Shown here: piece after piece, positions 1-12,425 of the stretch | How positions within the stretch are numbered: the stretch's first letter is position 1 | Layout of the letters: each line of letters opens with the position of its first letter | Source: JAGQOZ01 sp041399205 | GTDB taxonomy: Bacteria > Planctomycetota > Planctomycetia > Pirellulales > Pirellulaceae | Direction: 5' to 3' | DNA length: 64,000 nucleotides | Assembly: GCA_041399205.1 (NCBI GenBank) | Contig: JAWKTK010000010.1 | Location: 124,001 to 188,000, forward strand | Notes under the pieces: model-generated | The model's database searches: none | What the model saw: only the letters and a program-made list of their open reading frames with translations | Told to the model about the DNA's origin: nothing | Program-made: the position numbers and the translations under genes

Positions 1-500
1 TCCCAGCGTCATTGGAAGCGACAATTGTCAAATCGTGTCGAACTTGCGTCTCGAAATCAAGCGTTTGCTTGATTCGAATAAGCCCTGTGTTAACGTCAAT
101 CGCGAAAAGGTCGTCTTCGTTGCCAGCGACGATTGCGAACGTCGTTCCCGTATTTGCTTCGCTCACTATGGCAGCACCAATCGGTGTGCCGACCATCGCG
201 TTCTCGCTGATCACAAATTCCGAATGATTATTGACGGCGTACAAATGGACGTTATCAAGGAGCAGTCCGTCTTCACCGGATTCGCGGATTTCCAGTCGAG
301 TCAATGCTCCGGTTGCCCTCGGTAAGATCACCGTCTTTGTGTCCCACTCGGCGTTATTGTCAGCAGCGAAGGAGTCGACCAGCGTGCCGTCCCAAAGTAC
401 ATCGATCCGATGCGAACTTCCGGACTCAGAACCTACAAGCATATCGAATGTCAAAATGAAGGCATCGCCAATTTGTGTGGCAATATCTTGGTAGATCGAA
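1..500 (-). pseudogene. Cadherin-type domain and preceding jelly-roll-like module of the giant gene (left edge)
   Basis: Read on the minus strand, about 490-240 gives a jelly-roll-like segment (DAFILTFDMLVGSESGSSHR; LLLDNVHLYAVN). From about 230 to 1 it gives a cadherin-type domain (FVISENAMVGTPIGAAIVSE, then DLFAIDVNTGLIRIKQTLDF and ETQVRHDLTIVASND). These last are the classic cadherin strands ending in the calcium-site-like LDFE/T pattern. This stretch is open, so the gene continues beyond the window. Confidence 0.6.
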
Positions 501-1079
501 TCGGACGATTGGCTATTTGAATTCAGCTGAAGCACGGCGGCTTCGTCGGAGCCATCCACTTCGTTCCGCCAAATCTCCAGCGCGCCGAAATCGGCATTCG
601 CGGCGGGAATAGTGAATGGCAGTTTCGTTTGCGGGATGAGTCTCGCGTCGGCCCAATCTGCGTGATCGTAACTGTCACTTCCGCGTCGATCGACGACGTA
701 GCGAGCACAATTCATCAACGCCGGCTTTACGTCAGGTCGATGGACTCCGTTCGATCCCTGCCTCTCATGACTTGATGATAGATTGATTGACCATCGGCAA
801 ACACTTCGATCGCACGCGACAGTTGCCAACTTCGTCATCAATGCCGATATCAGACAAGAATTGGCTGTACTTTCCGTCTAGCTCGTAGACAATTCGTGAA
901 TCCGCGTGCACGCCTAGTCCCTTTTCATAGACGACGCCGTCTAGCGTAATCGGATTGCCATCACCAGCGGCAGTCTCGCCGTTCCGCTCATATCCAGCTC
1001 CTAGCGGTCAGCCATTTGTTACCGACACGGGACTCAAGTCGCTAAGATAAACCGGCTGACTCGGATCTGCGGCTCTGAA

Positions 1080-1850
1080 CTGACTTAAAGGAATCTCGAC
1101 GATACCAGGCAGCGAAACGTAATCATTCGGTAGATCGTTCCAGCGTCCACGGTTTCCGAAGTCAATTTCGGCATAGTCTTCGCCGCCGAGTGGCTGATAG
1201 TCATTCGGCTCGCCAGGTGCAGTTTTGATGGCTCGTTGCTTCGCCGTCGACCCAACGGAAGTCGCCCTCGTGCTGGCGATCCGTTAGGCCAATCCAGGCA
1301 CGGCCGAGATCACCAAAGATATTCGAAAGAAAATCCTGTTCTTGCCGGCTTCCAATCGATACCAAGTTGCCGCCCATCTGCTGCGCGGCATCCTGAGCCA
1401 ATTCCCACGACGACGCGATGGTGGTGAGATAGACACTTCTTCAAGACAACAAGTCCTGGATCGATTTCGATAATTCCAGGTAATAACACGTAGTCGTTCG
1501 GAAGGTCATTCCATTCTCCACCTCGGCTGGCGAAGTCAATTTCGACGTAGTCCTCACCGCCCAAAGGCTGGTAATCATTGGGCTCACCACGCGAGAAATT
1601 CGTATAATCAACCGGATCACAATTCGCCCAAACAAATCTTCATTCATCTGCTGCGTCGTTCAATCCTATCAAAGCTCGGTCTGAGTAGTAGCGAATACAT
1701 TCTCTAAAAAACGCTGCTCATTTCGATTGTTGATGGAAACAAGGTTCCCACCCATCGCGACCGCCTGAGCTTGAGCGTTTGTCCACGACAGGCCGGGTTC
1801 AGTGAGCATATAGTAGTGTCCGTCGAAGAAGATCGCACCGTCAAAAGCGT
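1080..1850 (-). pseudogene. Two tandem C-type lectin-like domains of the giant gene, frameshifted
   Basis: The minus strand holds two copies of a C-type lectin-like pattern. The first (about 1,830-1,470) reads SWTNAQAQAVAMGGNLVSIN then NRNEQRFLENVF, and later GGEDYVEIDFASRGGEWNDL. The second (about 1,440-1,090) reads ELAQDAAQQMGGNLVSI, QDFLSNIFGDLGRAWIGLTD, FRWVDGEATSHQN, and again GGEDYAEIDFG with WNDLPNDYVSLPG. AxxxAxxxGGNLVSI, WIGLxD and a WND core are landmarks of the C-type lectin fold. Each copy is cut by frame changes. They suggest a carbohydrate- or matrix-binding function for the parent protein. Confidence 0.65.
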
Positions 1851-4379
1851 TCGTCGCCGAGAATTCCAGCCAGGAATCAGGCTGTTGTCATAGTAGAACT
1901 GACCATCTTTAATTGGTCCAAGTTCGAAACTGCCGTTGACGATCAGATTGTTTTCGAGGTGCAGGTAGCCAGCCAAGTCGAAGCTGTCGATCACTTCGAT
2001 GGATATCGTCGCAGTCGTCGAATCGTCACCATCACTTGCTTCGACGAGCAGGCTATACATCAGTGCCTTCCGCATCCAACGCCCCCAACGACGCGAACCT
2101 CGCCAGATCCCGCATCTATCACAAAAGCACCTTGGTCGTTTCCGCCGATGATGGCATAAGTTAGTTCGTCACCGGCGTCTACATCCTCGGCGATAACCAC
2201 GCCTAGAATGGTCCCGGTACCTGTTCGTCAACGGAGAACGCTTGATCGGCAATCGGTAGGGCGTCGTTCAATCCACCGATCGATACTATTACCACTTCAC
2301 TGGCCGTACACCATCAGCCGATGCCACGGTAAAGCCATCGCTGACCGAATCACCTGCGTTCAGGTTTTGCACTGAAGCGTTATCAAGCACATAAGTCAGT
2401 CACCATTCGCGTCGATGCTGAACGAACCAAAGTTGCCAATCACACTCGACGGATCGAACACCGCTTCGCCATCGTCGACATCGGCGACAGTTAGTGATCC
2501 AGTTACGTCCGTGGTCAGATCTTCGTCAATTGTGCCAGTGACTGTGCCGCTGATCGTGGCCGCATCGTTGGCCATGATCGCAATGATCACGGTTGCCGAG
2601 CTCAGACCGCCAGTGGAATCCTCGACGGCAAGTAAATGTGTCGGTACCCGAGAAATTTGGACTCAGCACATAAAGTTATCGTGCCGTCGCTTTCGATCGC
2701 TGCACTTCCGTTGGCTGGCAACGACACTGACGTAGTTACAAGCGGTCCCGGCAATGCATCATTGTGAGTTGGATCGAGTTGACCGATTCGTCCTCATTGG
2801 TCGTGATGTAGTCGTCACCAGCTTGGCCCGCAACAAAGGCCAAGGCAACTGGATCGGAAATCAACCCATTAACAATTCCGTCTGCATCACCGGCGCTTCC
2901 CGTCGACTGAATGTAATATGACTCGATCGGAGAAGAACTCGGTGCCTGTCTCTGTACCGGCGTCATACGCGAAGTCATAGTAATGAGGATTCGGATCGCC
3001 AGCGGTTGGCCCAAACTTGCCGAGCAGCGTTGAATGGTTCGCTCGGGTCAAAGTAGAGCGTTATTGCCGCCGCGTCACCAGGATTCGCCACACTAGCCGT
3101 GAACTCAACGAATCCGATTGGAAACTGCGTTTGCTGGAGGTTGTTCAGTCGCCGATGGCGTCGCGGCGCTCGCACCTGAGTTAGTGCCGTTCCCGGTGCA
3201 GCCGCGACAGTCACGTAGGAACCAGAGGCGGCATTCGGTAGCGATGCTACATTGTCTTGCCCACTATCCGGCGTTCCATCACCATTGCCATCACCCGCAC
3301 CAGACTCTATAGCATCATCATCGACTCCATCCGTGTCGAGTCGTTGCCACCACGATCGTGACGACAATCGTTGCGGATGCCCGGAGCCATCGACTGAAAA
3401 CACTTCAGATAGATCGCTCGCTGTTTCACCGTCATTCAATCCTTGCACGCTGCATTATCTAAATCATGTAGGTCCAATTACCCGCATCATCCATGAGCAA
3501 CTGCCCAAAAGTTCCGATGGTGCTGATTGTGGCAAAAGCGGATTCGCCAGATCAATATCGACAACCGACAATTTTCCGGTTGCATTCACGCCGATCCGCA
3601 TCTTCGTGAATAGACCCCGTACCGGTTCCACTAATCAAGGCAGGGTCGTTCAAACCACCGATATGGATCACCAACTTCCTTCATTGCCGTTCCATCAACG
3701 AACGCAACCGTGAAGCTGTCCGTCACGATATTGCGGCCTGCAACTCTTGGACGGATGCATTTATCAGGGCATATGTCCATTCGCCAGTTTCACTAATGTT
3801 AAATGATCCATGTTGCGAATTGTGCTCAACTGCAGTGAGTCTTCAGCAAGGTCTGGATCAAGAGCCGTTAATGCACCCGTAACGATATTCGTCGGAGTCT
3901 TCATCCGTCGCACCTTGGTTTATATACCGCTGATCGTCGCAGCATCATTCTGACGTAACAATCGCGATGGTCCTGTGGCTGTTGAAGTGCCGCCGTCGCC
4001 GTCGGAAATTGTGAGTGAAAGTAAAGACTATGTCATTTCTCGGTCAGAAATTCGTACGCTCCGTTCGGATCGAAACCTATACTTGTGGAAGAAAATGTGA
4101 CACTGCCGAGTGTTCCACTTGCGTCTAGAAATGATTTCTATCAGGTCCACTGGATCGAATCATTCGACAGAACGGGAATTGATAGGACCGGATCATCCTC
4201 ATTCATCGCTGCTTGGTCGTCTCCCGCCGTGGGAGCATTGTTGACGACATTGAGAGTCGTCGTGGACATGCTGATGTTCGCACCATCGCTCACTTCAACC
4301 GTTACGTTTCCGCATAGGGGCCCATCGAAATCCCCAATCAATAAGCTGATCCCAACTTAAGGTAATCGTTGGCAAATTC

Positions 4380-6620
4380 GCGGTGTCAAAATCAAAGGTG
4401 CCATGCCATTAATGTCCCATCGATAAAATAGTGTTTGGCTAGGCAGATCGGCATCGAAAGACAGCGATGCATCAAATGTCACCCTTGGCCCTCAGCAATC
4501 GTGTACGGACCTCCGACGTTGGCAGCAGGTACACTATCATCGTTCTGGATGGTGCCAGTGGCCGATGCACTGGTGAAAGAAATGAGTCTGGTGAAATCTG
4601 CACTCCGCCAGCGGCATTTGCCAGTAAAGGATTGGCGAACGTTCCGCTTTGGGTGCTGCCATTTCCTAGTGGGCTCGTCAGTCCGACTGGCTGAAGTTGT
4701 CGGTGTGGAAGTTTCGTAGTAGTAGGAAAATGGCTGATCAAAGGCCAAGCCGACGTAATAGATCTGATTGGCTTCTAGCGTCAGTGAAAATTCAGGTGAG
4801 CTGAACCACTGAGGTCCGCCTGCTGAAACCGCGACAGTGCCACTCTCAAACGTTGAGCGGATAGGGCGACCGGTGACGAGCCTTGCCAAACGACTGCTTT
4901 CGCCAGTCCATTGGCTGAAAGTACGCCAAATGTTTCTAGATGTGTAATCAAGACATCGTTGGGATATACAATTCTCCCCAGTATTGCGGACGTTGAATCT
5001 GCAATGATGCCCGTTGTTCCGTCGCCATAATTATCCAGCAACAGTCCCAAGGAACCCGGCACGTGGTGCTGATCGCTGCAGTCTGGATTGCGGAAGTGCC
5101 CGTCACACTCGCCGAGCCTGATTGTGAACGTCTCGTTGCTCTCAACGAGAGCGTCAGTACTAATGTCGACTTCAATCGTCTGCGTTTCACCAACACTACT
5201 GCCAAGGAAGGTTAGCGGCGGTTGTAAGGAGCGTCAAGTCGGTAGTTTCGGCGTCGACTAACAGCAGGCTGTGGCCGAGACTAAAGCCATCTTCGACTTG
5301 GGCATCAACAGTGACCACGAAGGTCATCGTATTCGTACCACCAGTGCCTTCAGTGATGGTCTTATCACCAATCGTCACGTTCACTTTGTCATCGTTCTGG
5401 ATGGTGCCGGTGGCCGTGCTGGGTGAAGAAATAGGTCTGAGTGAAGTCTGCCTCCGCCAGCGGCATTTGCCAGTAAGATTCGCAAACGTTCCGCTTTGGG
5501 TGCTGCCATTTCCTAGTGGGCTCGTCAGTCCGTTAGCTGAAGTTGTCGGTGTGGAAGTTTCGTAGTAGTAGGAAAATGGCTGATCAAAGGCCAAGCCGAC
5601 GTAATAGATCGTTGGCTTCTAGCGTCAGTGAAAACTCGGGCAGGCTGAACCACTGAGAACCGCCTGCTGAAACCGCGACGGTGCCACTCTCAAACGTTGG
5701 AGCGGATAGGGCGGCCGGTGACGAGCCCTGCCATACGATGGCTTTCGCAAGACCGTTAGCCGAAAGCACGCCAAATGTTTCTAGATGTGTAATCAAGACA
5801 TCGCTGGGACCAACCACAATTCTCCCCAGTATTGCGGCCGTTGAATCTGCAATGATGCCCGTTGTCCGTCGCCAAAATTGTCCAGCAACAATCCCAATGA
5901 ACCTGGGACGGCGCTTGCTAATCGCAGCAACCTGTATGGCGGTAGTGTTGGTTACTTCTCCCAGTCGGATCGTGAAAGTCTGGTTGTTCTCAACGATGAA
6001 AAACGTCCGTAGCGATATCGACTTCAATCATCTGTGTTTCGCCGATAGTTGTGCCGACGAAGGTAAGCGGGCTAGTCGTGACCAGAGAAAGAGGTCCGTC
6101 GCCTCGGCGTCCACCAATATCAGGCTGTGTCCAAGGTTAAGCCCACCTTCGACCTTTCAGCGTCCACGGTGACCTCAAAGGTCATTGTATTGGAACCGCC
6201 GGTGCCTTCGGTGATTGTTCGATCACCAATCACCGGTGCACGCTGTCATCGTTCTCGGTGGTGCCGGTGGCACTCGCATCGGCAAAGCTGATGTCGTTGC
6301 TGGTGGCGTCAATCAGGTTGACGAAGAATTGCTCGTTTCTTCCAGCGACAGCATCGTCATCAATGGCGATACTGATCTGCTGTGTTTCGGTGGTCGCATT
6401 GCCGCCGAAGCTGAGAACCCCAGAAGTTGTACCTTGGAAGTCGTTGCTGCCCACCCCTGTGCCCTCGCCCCGGGCGGTACCGTCCACTGTAAGAAAAGTG
6501 ACATCAAACGCATCTTGTTGATAGCGTCGCCTGTCAGAACCACATCGAACAACAGCGGGCCAACGTCTTCCGACGATGATCTATCTCGATCGCCAGCGTC
6601 GCTGCAAATCATTCAGGCTG
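4380..6620 (-). repeat. Three degenerate tandem Calx-beta-type units inside the giant gene (about 860 bp period)
   Basis: The stretch near 4,530-5,060 is repeated at about 5,390-5,920 with roughly 90% identity by eye; a third, more diverged start of the unit lies at about 6,240. The coded unit includes a Calx-beta-like strand set (VTIGDKTITEGTGGTNTMTF) and a second module with YYVGLAFDQPFSYYYETSTP. The two close copies carry different small indels: one reads gatctgattggc where the other reads gatcgttggc, and one has acgttgag where the other has acgttggag. The frame breaks therefore arose independently after duplication, or are random errors. Confidence 0.7.
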
Positions 6621-6629
6621 ATAGCGACC

Positions 6630-9585
6630 GTTGAAGTGTTCGTGCTTTTTATTGATCAATCCGTTACTGTCGTCTGACTTGGACAATCAGGCTGAAAGTC
6701 GGATTTGTCTCGAAGTCAACTGCCGCCGCGTTGGCGACAGAATCGCTCCGGTAACCGAATCAATCTGGAAAGCGCTTGCCGTGTTTCCTTGACAATCAAT
6801 TCAAATCATTGTCCGTCGAGTCAACGTCGCTAGCGCAACCGAGCCGACGAATTGGTCATTATTGGGATTCTCATCTAGATTGTAGCTGTAGTTGGGCTGT
6901 GCGAATTGGGGCTGGTGGTTCTGCCCCAGGACATTGATCGTCACCGTCGCTGTCGACTCAGCACCGCTGCTGTCCGTCACGGTATAGGTAAAAGTATCCG
7001 TCGTCGACTCGCCATCTGAAAAATGTTCGAACACACCGTTGGGATCATAGGTGAATGTTCCGTCGTAGTTATTGGATACCGAACCTAACGTGATTGAATC
7101 GTCGAAACTTGAAACGACCAGACCAGAACTTACGACTCCATGCAATAACATTGGCGAAATCATTGAGCTTTGCCAACTGATGAGATGCCGTTTAGGCCTT
7201 GATCGGACGTACCTGCTGGTATACACCCCCAGTCAGTCCGTCGCAACTGCTCGACAAAATCGCCGTACTAGATACGATGACTTCGTCTGCGCGTCATCAC
7301 CTGCAAAAGTAGAATCCAGCGAGCCATCTTGGTTAATCGCTGCTAGGAAATCGTATCAGCTCGCGATACCGCTGTTTCGTAGCCGCCCGTAACAATTTGG
7401 CCGTTCGCAAGTACCGAGAAATCGGAAACTGTTCCCGTATCCGCCAAAAACAATCCCATCGCCGTCGAAACTGCTGTCTAGGGTCCCGTCGGGCATGTAG
7501 CCCAGATAGGCCCATAACCACCGATCACGAATTTCCCCATCATCCAAAATCGCTGAGGAACTCGCACCGCCTGAAAAATCTGAAGTAAGTAATCCGTCTG
7601 AATCGAAACTAGTGTCGAGACTGCCATCCGAATTTAAGGCGATGCCAACGCCGCATCGTAACCCGTCGCAGGGTCTCCGGTGACTCCCGCCAGCATTATC
7701 CCTTCCATCATTCAGTAGGCCAATCGATGTTGCATAATCACCCCATTGACCACCAGAAATCGGCTGTAACAAGTCCTCCCGCGCTCCCGAATGTTAAATC
7801 AAGGCTGCCATCAGAATTGTACTGACTGCTCCAAAATCATTGTTGACCCTTCCAGCCGCAATATTTTTCCATCTGATTGAATGGAAGGGAATTTGCAACG
7901 TCATTACTGCCATCCCAATCGGTTGTAACGAACCCGTCGTTGGCGAAGGAAGAATCCAGAGTTCCATCTGCATTTATTCGCACCAACAAGAATCCAATCG
8001 TCGCTACGATATTGACCGGCTATCCAGGATCTTCCCGTCGTTTTGAACCGAGACGGAGTTGGCGATGACTTGTCCTGCGGGCAAATTGATAACTACTTTC
8101 CGTCGCCGCCGAATGAAGCGATCAGGCTACCATCGCTGTTGTAACGCGCGACCTGGAGTCCTGAGTGAAATTGGATGGTATCTCCGACAACCACAATCTT
8201 TCCATCAACAGATTGAATGGCAATATCGCGTGCATCGTCGTTGGGAGTGCTTATCGGAAAGTCCGTTGTGACAATTCCGGAGGCTCAAACAACGAGTCCA
8301 GGCTGCCATCGTTACTTAATCTGGCGATTCCAAAGTCGCTTTATTGTCAGGGCTATTGGTAGTTCCAACTACTACCAACGCATCAAAGAATGCATCGTAG
8401 ATTGCACCGTAGGCGTAGTCGTGGGCTCCCGAAAAATCATTACATTGCGATCCCATCGTTGTCGAATGTAGTGTCAATGGCGAATTCGTCTTGAATCTGC
8501 CCAACCATAAAATCAAAAAGGATTTGGTGACGAAAACAACTGCCCTAGCTACGATTTTGTCTGAATGAATCGCCAAACTGTTTGCGGCAACTGTCAGGCC
8601 GCAAATGTTGAAAGGACGCTTTCCATCCGAATCGAAATTCCGGATCCAATGTTCAAATCCGCATTGAACTTTGAGATTGCGATACTATTGTTGCCATAGC
8701 CAGCGGCGACAATAAATTGCCCGGAATCTGTCATAGCCAGCGACGGACTAGAAATGTTGTTGGAACCAAAAGAAGCCGTTGCAACTCCCCCGTTTCCAAA
8801 TGCACTGACAAGAGTTCCATCCGCAACGACATTCCAAACAACGAGTTCCGCTGGCACTAGTTGAACCACGACGTGTAGCTACCAATAAATCCCCATTGGA
8901 TTGTATTGCGACTTGCGTTCCAAAATCATCATCACCACTTACGTCAAATCTGGCCAATCCTCCAAGACCGAAAGTCGAATCCAAACTTCCATTGCTCATA
9001 AATCTTGTAATCATGTCTTCATCGTTGACTGCAAACCCGCCGCTATGTCCAACAACAACGATTCGATTGCTGCCATCCACGAGAACGTCATAGGCGAAAT
9101 CTGAACGAGCATCAAAGTCTGCTGTAGCTGACCCGTTGTTGCCGAACCCCGTGTCCAACGTGCCATCCGTGTATCTCCACAAGACAAAATCCGAAGAACC
9201 ATTGTTGTAGCGGTTTGCCAGCGACGTGACAATTTTTCCAGTAGATTGAATAGCAACTGAGCGAATGAGATTGCTGCCACCTTCTGCTGTACTTACTAGT
9301 CCGGCGGTCCCGAAGGAAAGATCAATGTGCCATCGGTGTTGTATAGCGAGCTAAAGCAGGGTCGAATACGAATGGAAGCCTTCAGCAATTCCGGCGACCA
9401 CGTATTTCCCGTCAGTCTGGATCGCGACATCAAACGCTGTCTGCGGCAACATGTCGTTTCCGATATCGGTAATGGCTGACCCGCAAGTGAACGTTTCATC
9501 AAGAGTGCCCGGCAAGCCGCCTTGCGAAAATTGGTCTACGTCGGAATCATTTGTCAGAACGTTCCCAGTAACAAACGCAGTGTTT
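6630..9585 (-). pseudogene. Degraded block of giant gene: cadherin-like and delta-60 repeats
   Basis: Minus-strand pieces in changing frames. At about 9,560-9,620 is a cadherin-like linker (FETNENTAFVTGNVLTNDSD). From about 9,500 to 7,350 there are several delta-60 type repeats, for example MSNGSLDSTFGLGGLARFDV, DGTLDTGFGNNGSATADFD and SDGSLDTSFDSDGLLTSDF. These units of about 55 residues recur in planctomycete and myxobacterial surface proteins. From 7,230 to 6,800 follow VCBS/cadherin-like pieces (TVTDSSGAESTATVTINVLG; NYSYNLDENPNNDQFVGSV). The order agrees with a single polypeptide, but no frame stays open for more than about 150 codons. Confidence 0.6.
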
Positions 9586-12210
9586 TCATTCGTTTCGAAT
9601 TCTGCACCTTGATCGTCGCCTGCAACCGGGGAATCGTTGCGCTCCTGTGATGGATATCGAGACAGTTGCTGTGGCATTTTCGCCGCTGGTACTCACTGAT
9701 CGTGTAACTGAACGCCGATGTGACGTCATATCTCCAATCCGCCAAGTGATTCGAATTGTCCGTTCAGGTCGAGCATTCCGTATTACCGATGCATCCAGTG
9801 ACAGGATACACCGTTGGCCAATGTGATCGAGCCGGGTATGTTCGTCGTGACCGTCGAGACACCATCGGTGATTTCGGTGATCGAGAATATATCGCCAGCC
9901 ATCTGGGATCGAGTCATTTGCAGGATCGCGGCGGTGATGTCGGTTGATCCCAAAGTCGTCCTCGCCAAGCGTGACCTCGCCTGATACATCATCTATCGCA
10001 TCGGGGCCGATGTTACTCGCCTCGGTCAGTGTCACATCGCCGTCGGGCAAGTTGTAGTTGATACTTAACACGGTGCTGCCGACCATAAACGTATCACCGT
10101 CATTAAGAGTCACACCACCGACCTTGAAAGTTCCGCTAACGCTTGAGCCGATGCCCGTACTGTCAATGATGGTAACGACTTCACGACTTCTCGCGGCAGG
10201 AATCATATCCAGTGTGACGACCAACTCCGCCCCACCAAGCGTGATCGTGCGTGAATCGCCGGCCACGACTAGTTGGTCAAGTAGGACGCCGTTCCAATTT
10301 ACTTCGTAACTGGCTGTGGCGTCGAACGACACGGAGCCGTTGACATTGAAAGTACCGGTACTCGCTAGCGCGGGAGCCAAGTCTCCTTTGAGGATTAGCG
10401 TCGCGCCGGAGATCGCCGGGCCTACAGGTTCTTGTGTGATTCCGTCGCTGGTGACGACTTCGAGCGTGTTCGAATTAGTCATGCTTAAGGGACCGGTGAA
10501 GATCACGCTGCCGGTAGTTGCCGACCCTACCGTAATCTTGTTCGTCGTCGTAACTAGATCGAGTTCTGTGTCGGTCAGCACGAACTGGCCGGTGCCGCCG
10601 CTTGCGCCCAGGTCGACGGTGCGTCCACTGGTCGGCAGGAAACTGATTGAGCCTGCGGCGGGATCTATATTACCTTCCAGGTTGACATCCGCTGCCGTGA
10701 TCGAAACACTGCCCCCGGATGTCGAGATCGAGCCGCCAGCGGTAGAGTCAATCCAGTCATAGATTCGAGCGTGGCCAGCGTCACTGCCAATGCCATCGTT
10801 CCGGTAGGCACCGATGACCAAACTCTTGCCATTCCCGTTGACAGCCACAGCTCGGCCGAACTCATCGCCTGCGGCTTCGCCATCGATATCAGCGCCTTGC
10901 TGAATCCAAGCCGAACCGCTCCATACGAAAACGCGGACATGGCCGGCATCGGTCCCATTGCCATCGTTTCGGTAGGCACCTACGACGAGCGTACTGCCGT
11001 CTGAGCTCAACGTCACGGCTCGACCGAACTCATCGCCAGTCGCTTCACCATCGATGTCCGCGCCCTGCTGTATCCAGGACAAGCCATCCCAGTTATAGAC
11101 GCGTCCGTGGCCGGCAGAAGTTCCGTTGCCATCGTTCAAGTGACCTCCGACGGCGACGGAATTGCCGTCACCGCTCAGAGCAATCGAGAATCCAGAGTTG
11201 TCAAATGCGGCCTCACCTTCGATATCCAAACCACGGAGCACCCAGGCTGTTCCGTTCCAATCGTAGACACGGGTCTGACCGGCAGAGGTACCATTTCCAT
11301 CGTTTCCATTGGCTCCCACGGCAACCGTGTCGCCATCGTTGCTTATCGCCACCGAGTAACCCGACTGATCATTTGCTGCTTCGCCATCAATATCGGTACC
11401 CCGCTGCACCCATGCCGCTCCGTCCCAATCGTAGACGCGGGCGTGCCCAGCGTTAGGGCCAGTTCCGCCGTTATTCCAAGCTCCCACGATTATCGTGTTG
11501 CCTGCACCGTTCAGTGCAACCGACTCTCCGAATCGATCATCTGCAGCCTCGCCATCAAGATCAGTGCCGCGCTGCATCCAAGCCGAGCCATTCCAGTGGT
11601 AAACGCGCGCCTGCCCAGCGTTATTACCATTGCCGTCGTTCAATGGTGCTCCCACTGCCAAAATACTTCCATCGGAGCTCATCGCCACCGCACTGCCAGA
11701 TAAATCTCCGGTTGCTTCGCCGTCGATGTCTGCTCCTCGACGCATCCAAGCTGAACCACTCCAGCTATAGACCCTTGCTTGGCCTGCGAAATTGCCGCTA
11801 TCGCTGTTGTGAGGCGCCCCCACTACCAATACGTTGCCATCGTTGCTCATCGCCACCGAATAGCCGGAACTATTGAGAGCCGCTTCGCCGTCGATCTCGG
11901 CACCCCGCTGCACCCAGCCGCCAACGACAGCGGCCGGCACGTTTAGCGTGCCATTACCATCGCCATCACTATCGGCATTGACCGTTACCGCCCCGCCACT
12001 AGTGACGACCCCCGCGTTGAGCGTTACTCCGGCGGTCGCCGCCAGGCTCACATCGCCGCCACTTGTGTTGACCGCCGCGTTGATGTTGATCGTATTGGCC
12101 GTTATCGACATGATCTGGTCAGCCAGCGATAGGGAGCCACCAACCGTTACTGCCTCCAATGGATTGGCGAGCGAACCGATGGTCAGTCCGGCAGCGGTCA
12201 GGCAAGGCAT
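9586..12210 (-). CDS. Central block of giant surface protein with seven DIDGEA repeats
   Basis: An open block of about 870 codons in the same gene. It contains seven tandem units of roughly 54 residues, each reading like AWxQRGxDIDGEAxxDxxG, then SVAxSxDGxxxxVGA and NAGxxRVYxWxGSAW. They resemble FG-GAP/integrin-type beta-propeller blades, and seven units would make one seven-bladed propeller. The units differ enough in DNA that they are old duplications, not an assembly artefact. After the propeller come VNGSVSFDATASYEVNWNG and a VTLDMIPAARSREVVTIID segment typical of planctomycete repeat proteins. The frame is lost near 9,960, after TLGEDDFG; the rest of the open stretch down to 9,586 is probably out of frame. 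Confidence 0.75.
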   Translation of the reverse strand: MPCLTAAGLTIGSLANPLEAVTVGGSLSLADQIMSITANTININAAVNTSGGDVSLAATAGVTLNAGVVTSGGAVTVNADSDGDGNGTLNVPAAVVGGWVQRGAEIDGEAALNSSGYSVAMSNDGNVLVVGAPHNSDSGNFAGQARVYSWSGSAWMRRGADIDGEATGDLSGSAVAMSSDGSILAVGAPLNDGNGNNAGQARVYHWNGSAWMQRGTDLDGEAADDRFGESVALNGAGNTIIVGAWNNGGTGPNAGHARVYDWDGAAWVQRGTDIDGEAANDQSGYSVAISNDGDTVAVGANGNDGNGTSAGQTRVYDWNGTAWVLRGLDIEGEAAFDNSGFSIALSGDGNSVAVGGHLNDGNGTSAGHGRVYNWDGLSWIQQGADIDGEATGDEFGRAVTLSSDGSTLVVGAYRNDGNGTDAGHVRVFVWSGSAWIQQGADIDGEAAGDEFGRAVAVNGNGKSLVIGAYRNDGIGSDAGHARIYDWIDSTAGGSISTSGGSVSITAADVNLEGNIDPAAGSISFLPTSGRTVDLGASGGTGQFVLTDTELDLVTTTNKITVGSATTGSVIFTGPLSMTNSNTLEVVTSDGITQEPVGPAISGATLILKGDLAPALASTGTFNVNGSVSFDATASYEVNWNGVLLDQLVVAGDSRTITLGGAELVVTLDMIPAARSREVVTIIDSTGIGSSVSGTFKVGGVTLNDGDTFMVGSTVLSINYNLPDGDVTLTEASNIGPDAIDDVSGEVTLGEDDFGINRHHRRDPANDSIPDGWRYILDHRNHRWCLDGHDEHTRLDHIGQRCILSLDASVIRNARPERTIRITWRIGDMTSHRRSVTRSVSTSGENATATVSISITGAQRFPGCRRRSRCRIRNE

Positions 12211-12425
12211 TGACAGTCACGTCGTCGGTCGTGCTGCCTCGATTGATAGTCAATGATCCGGTCGGATTCGAAAAATCGGTCGGCTCAAATGCAACGGGGT
12301 TTGAGCCAGCCGGGATTTCGCGTTACCGCTCGTCCCGTCGTCTTCCAACATCGTCTGCACATCCCCGCTGTCCGGCAGATTGAATACCAGATCGCCAACC
12401 GTCACTCCCGTCATGTCGATTGGTT

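Noticed and set aside
11107..11703. Plus-strand open frame of 198 codons
   Set aside because: It is the complement of the DIDGEA repeats of the giant gene; its repeats mirror those units exactly.
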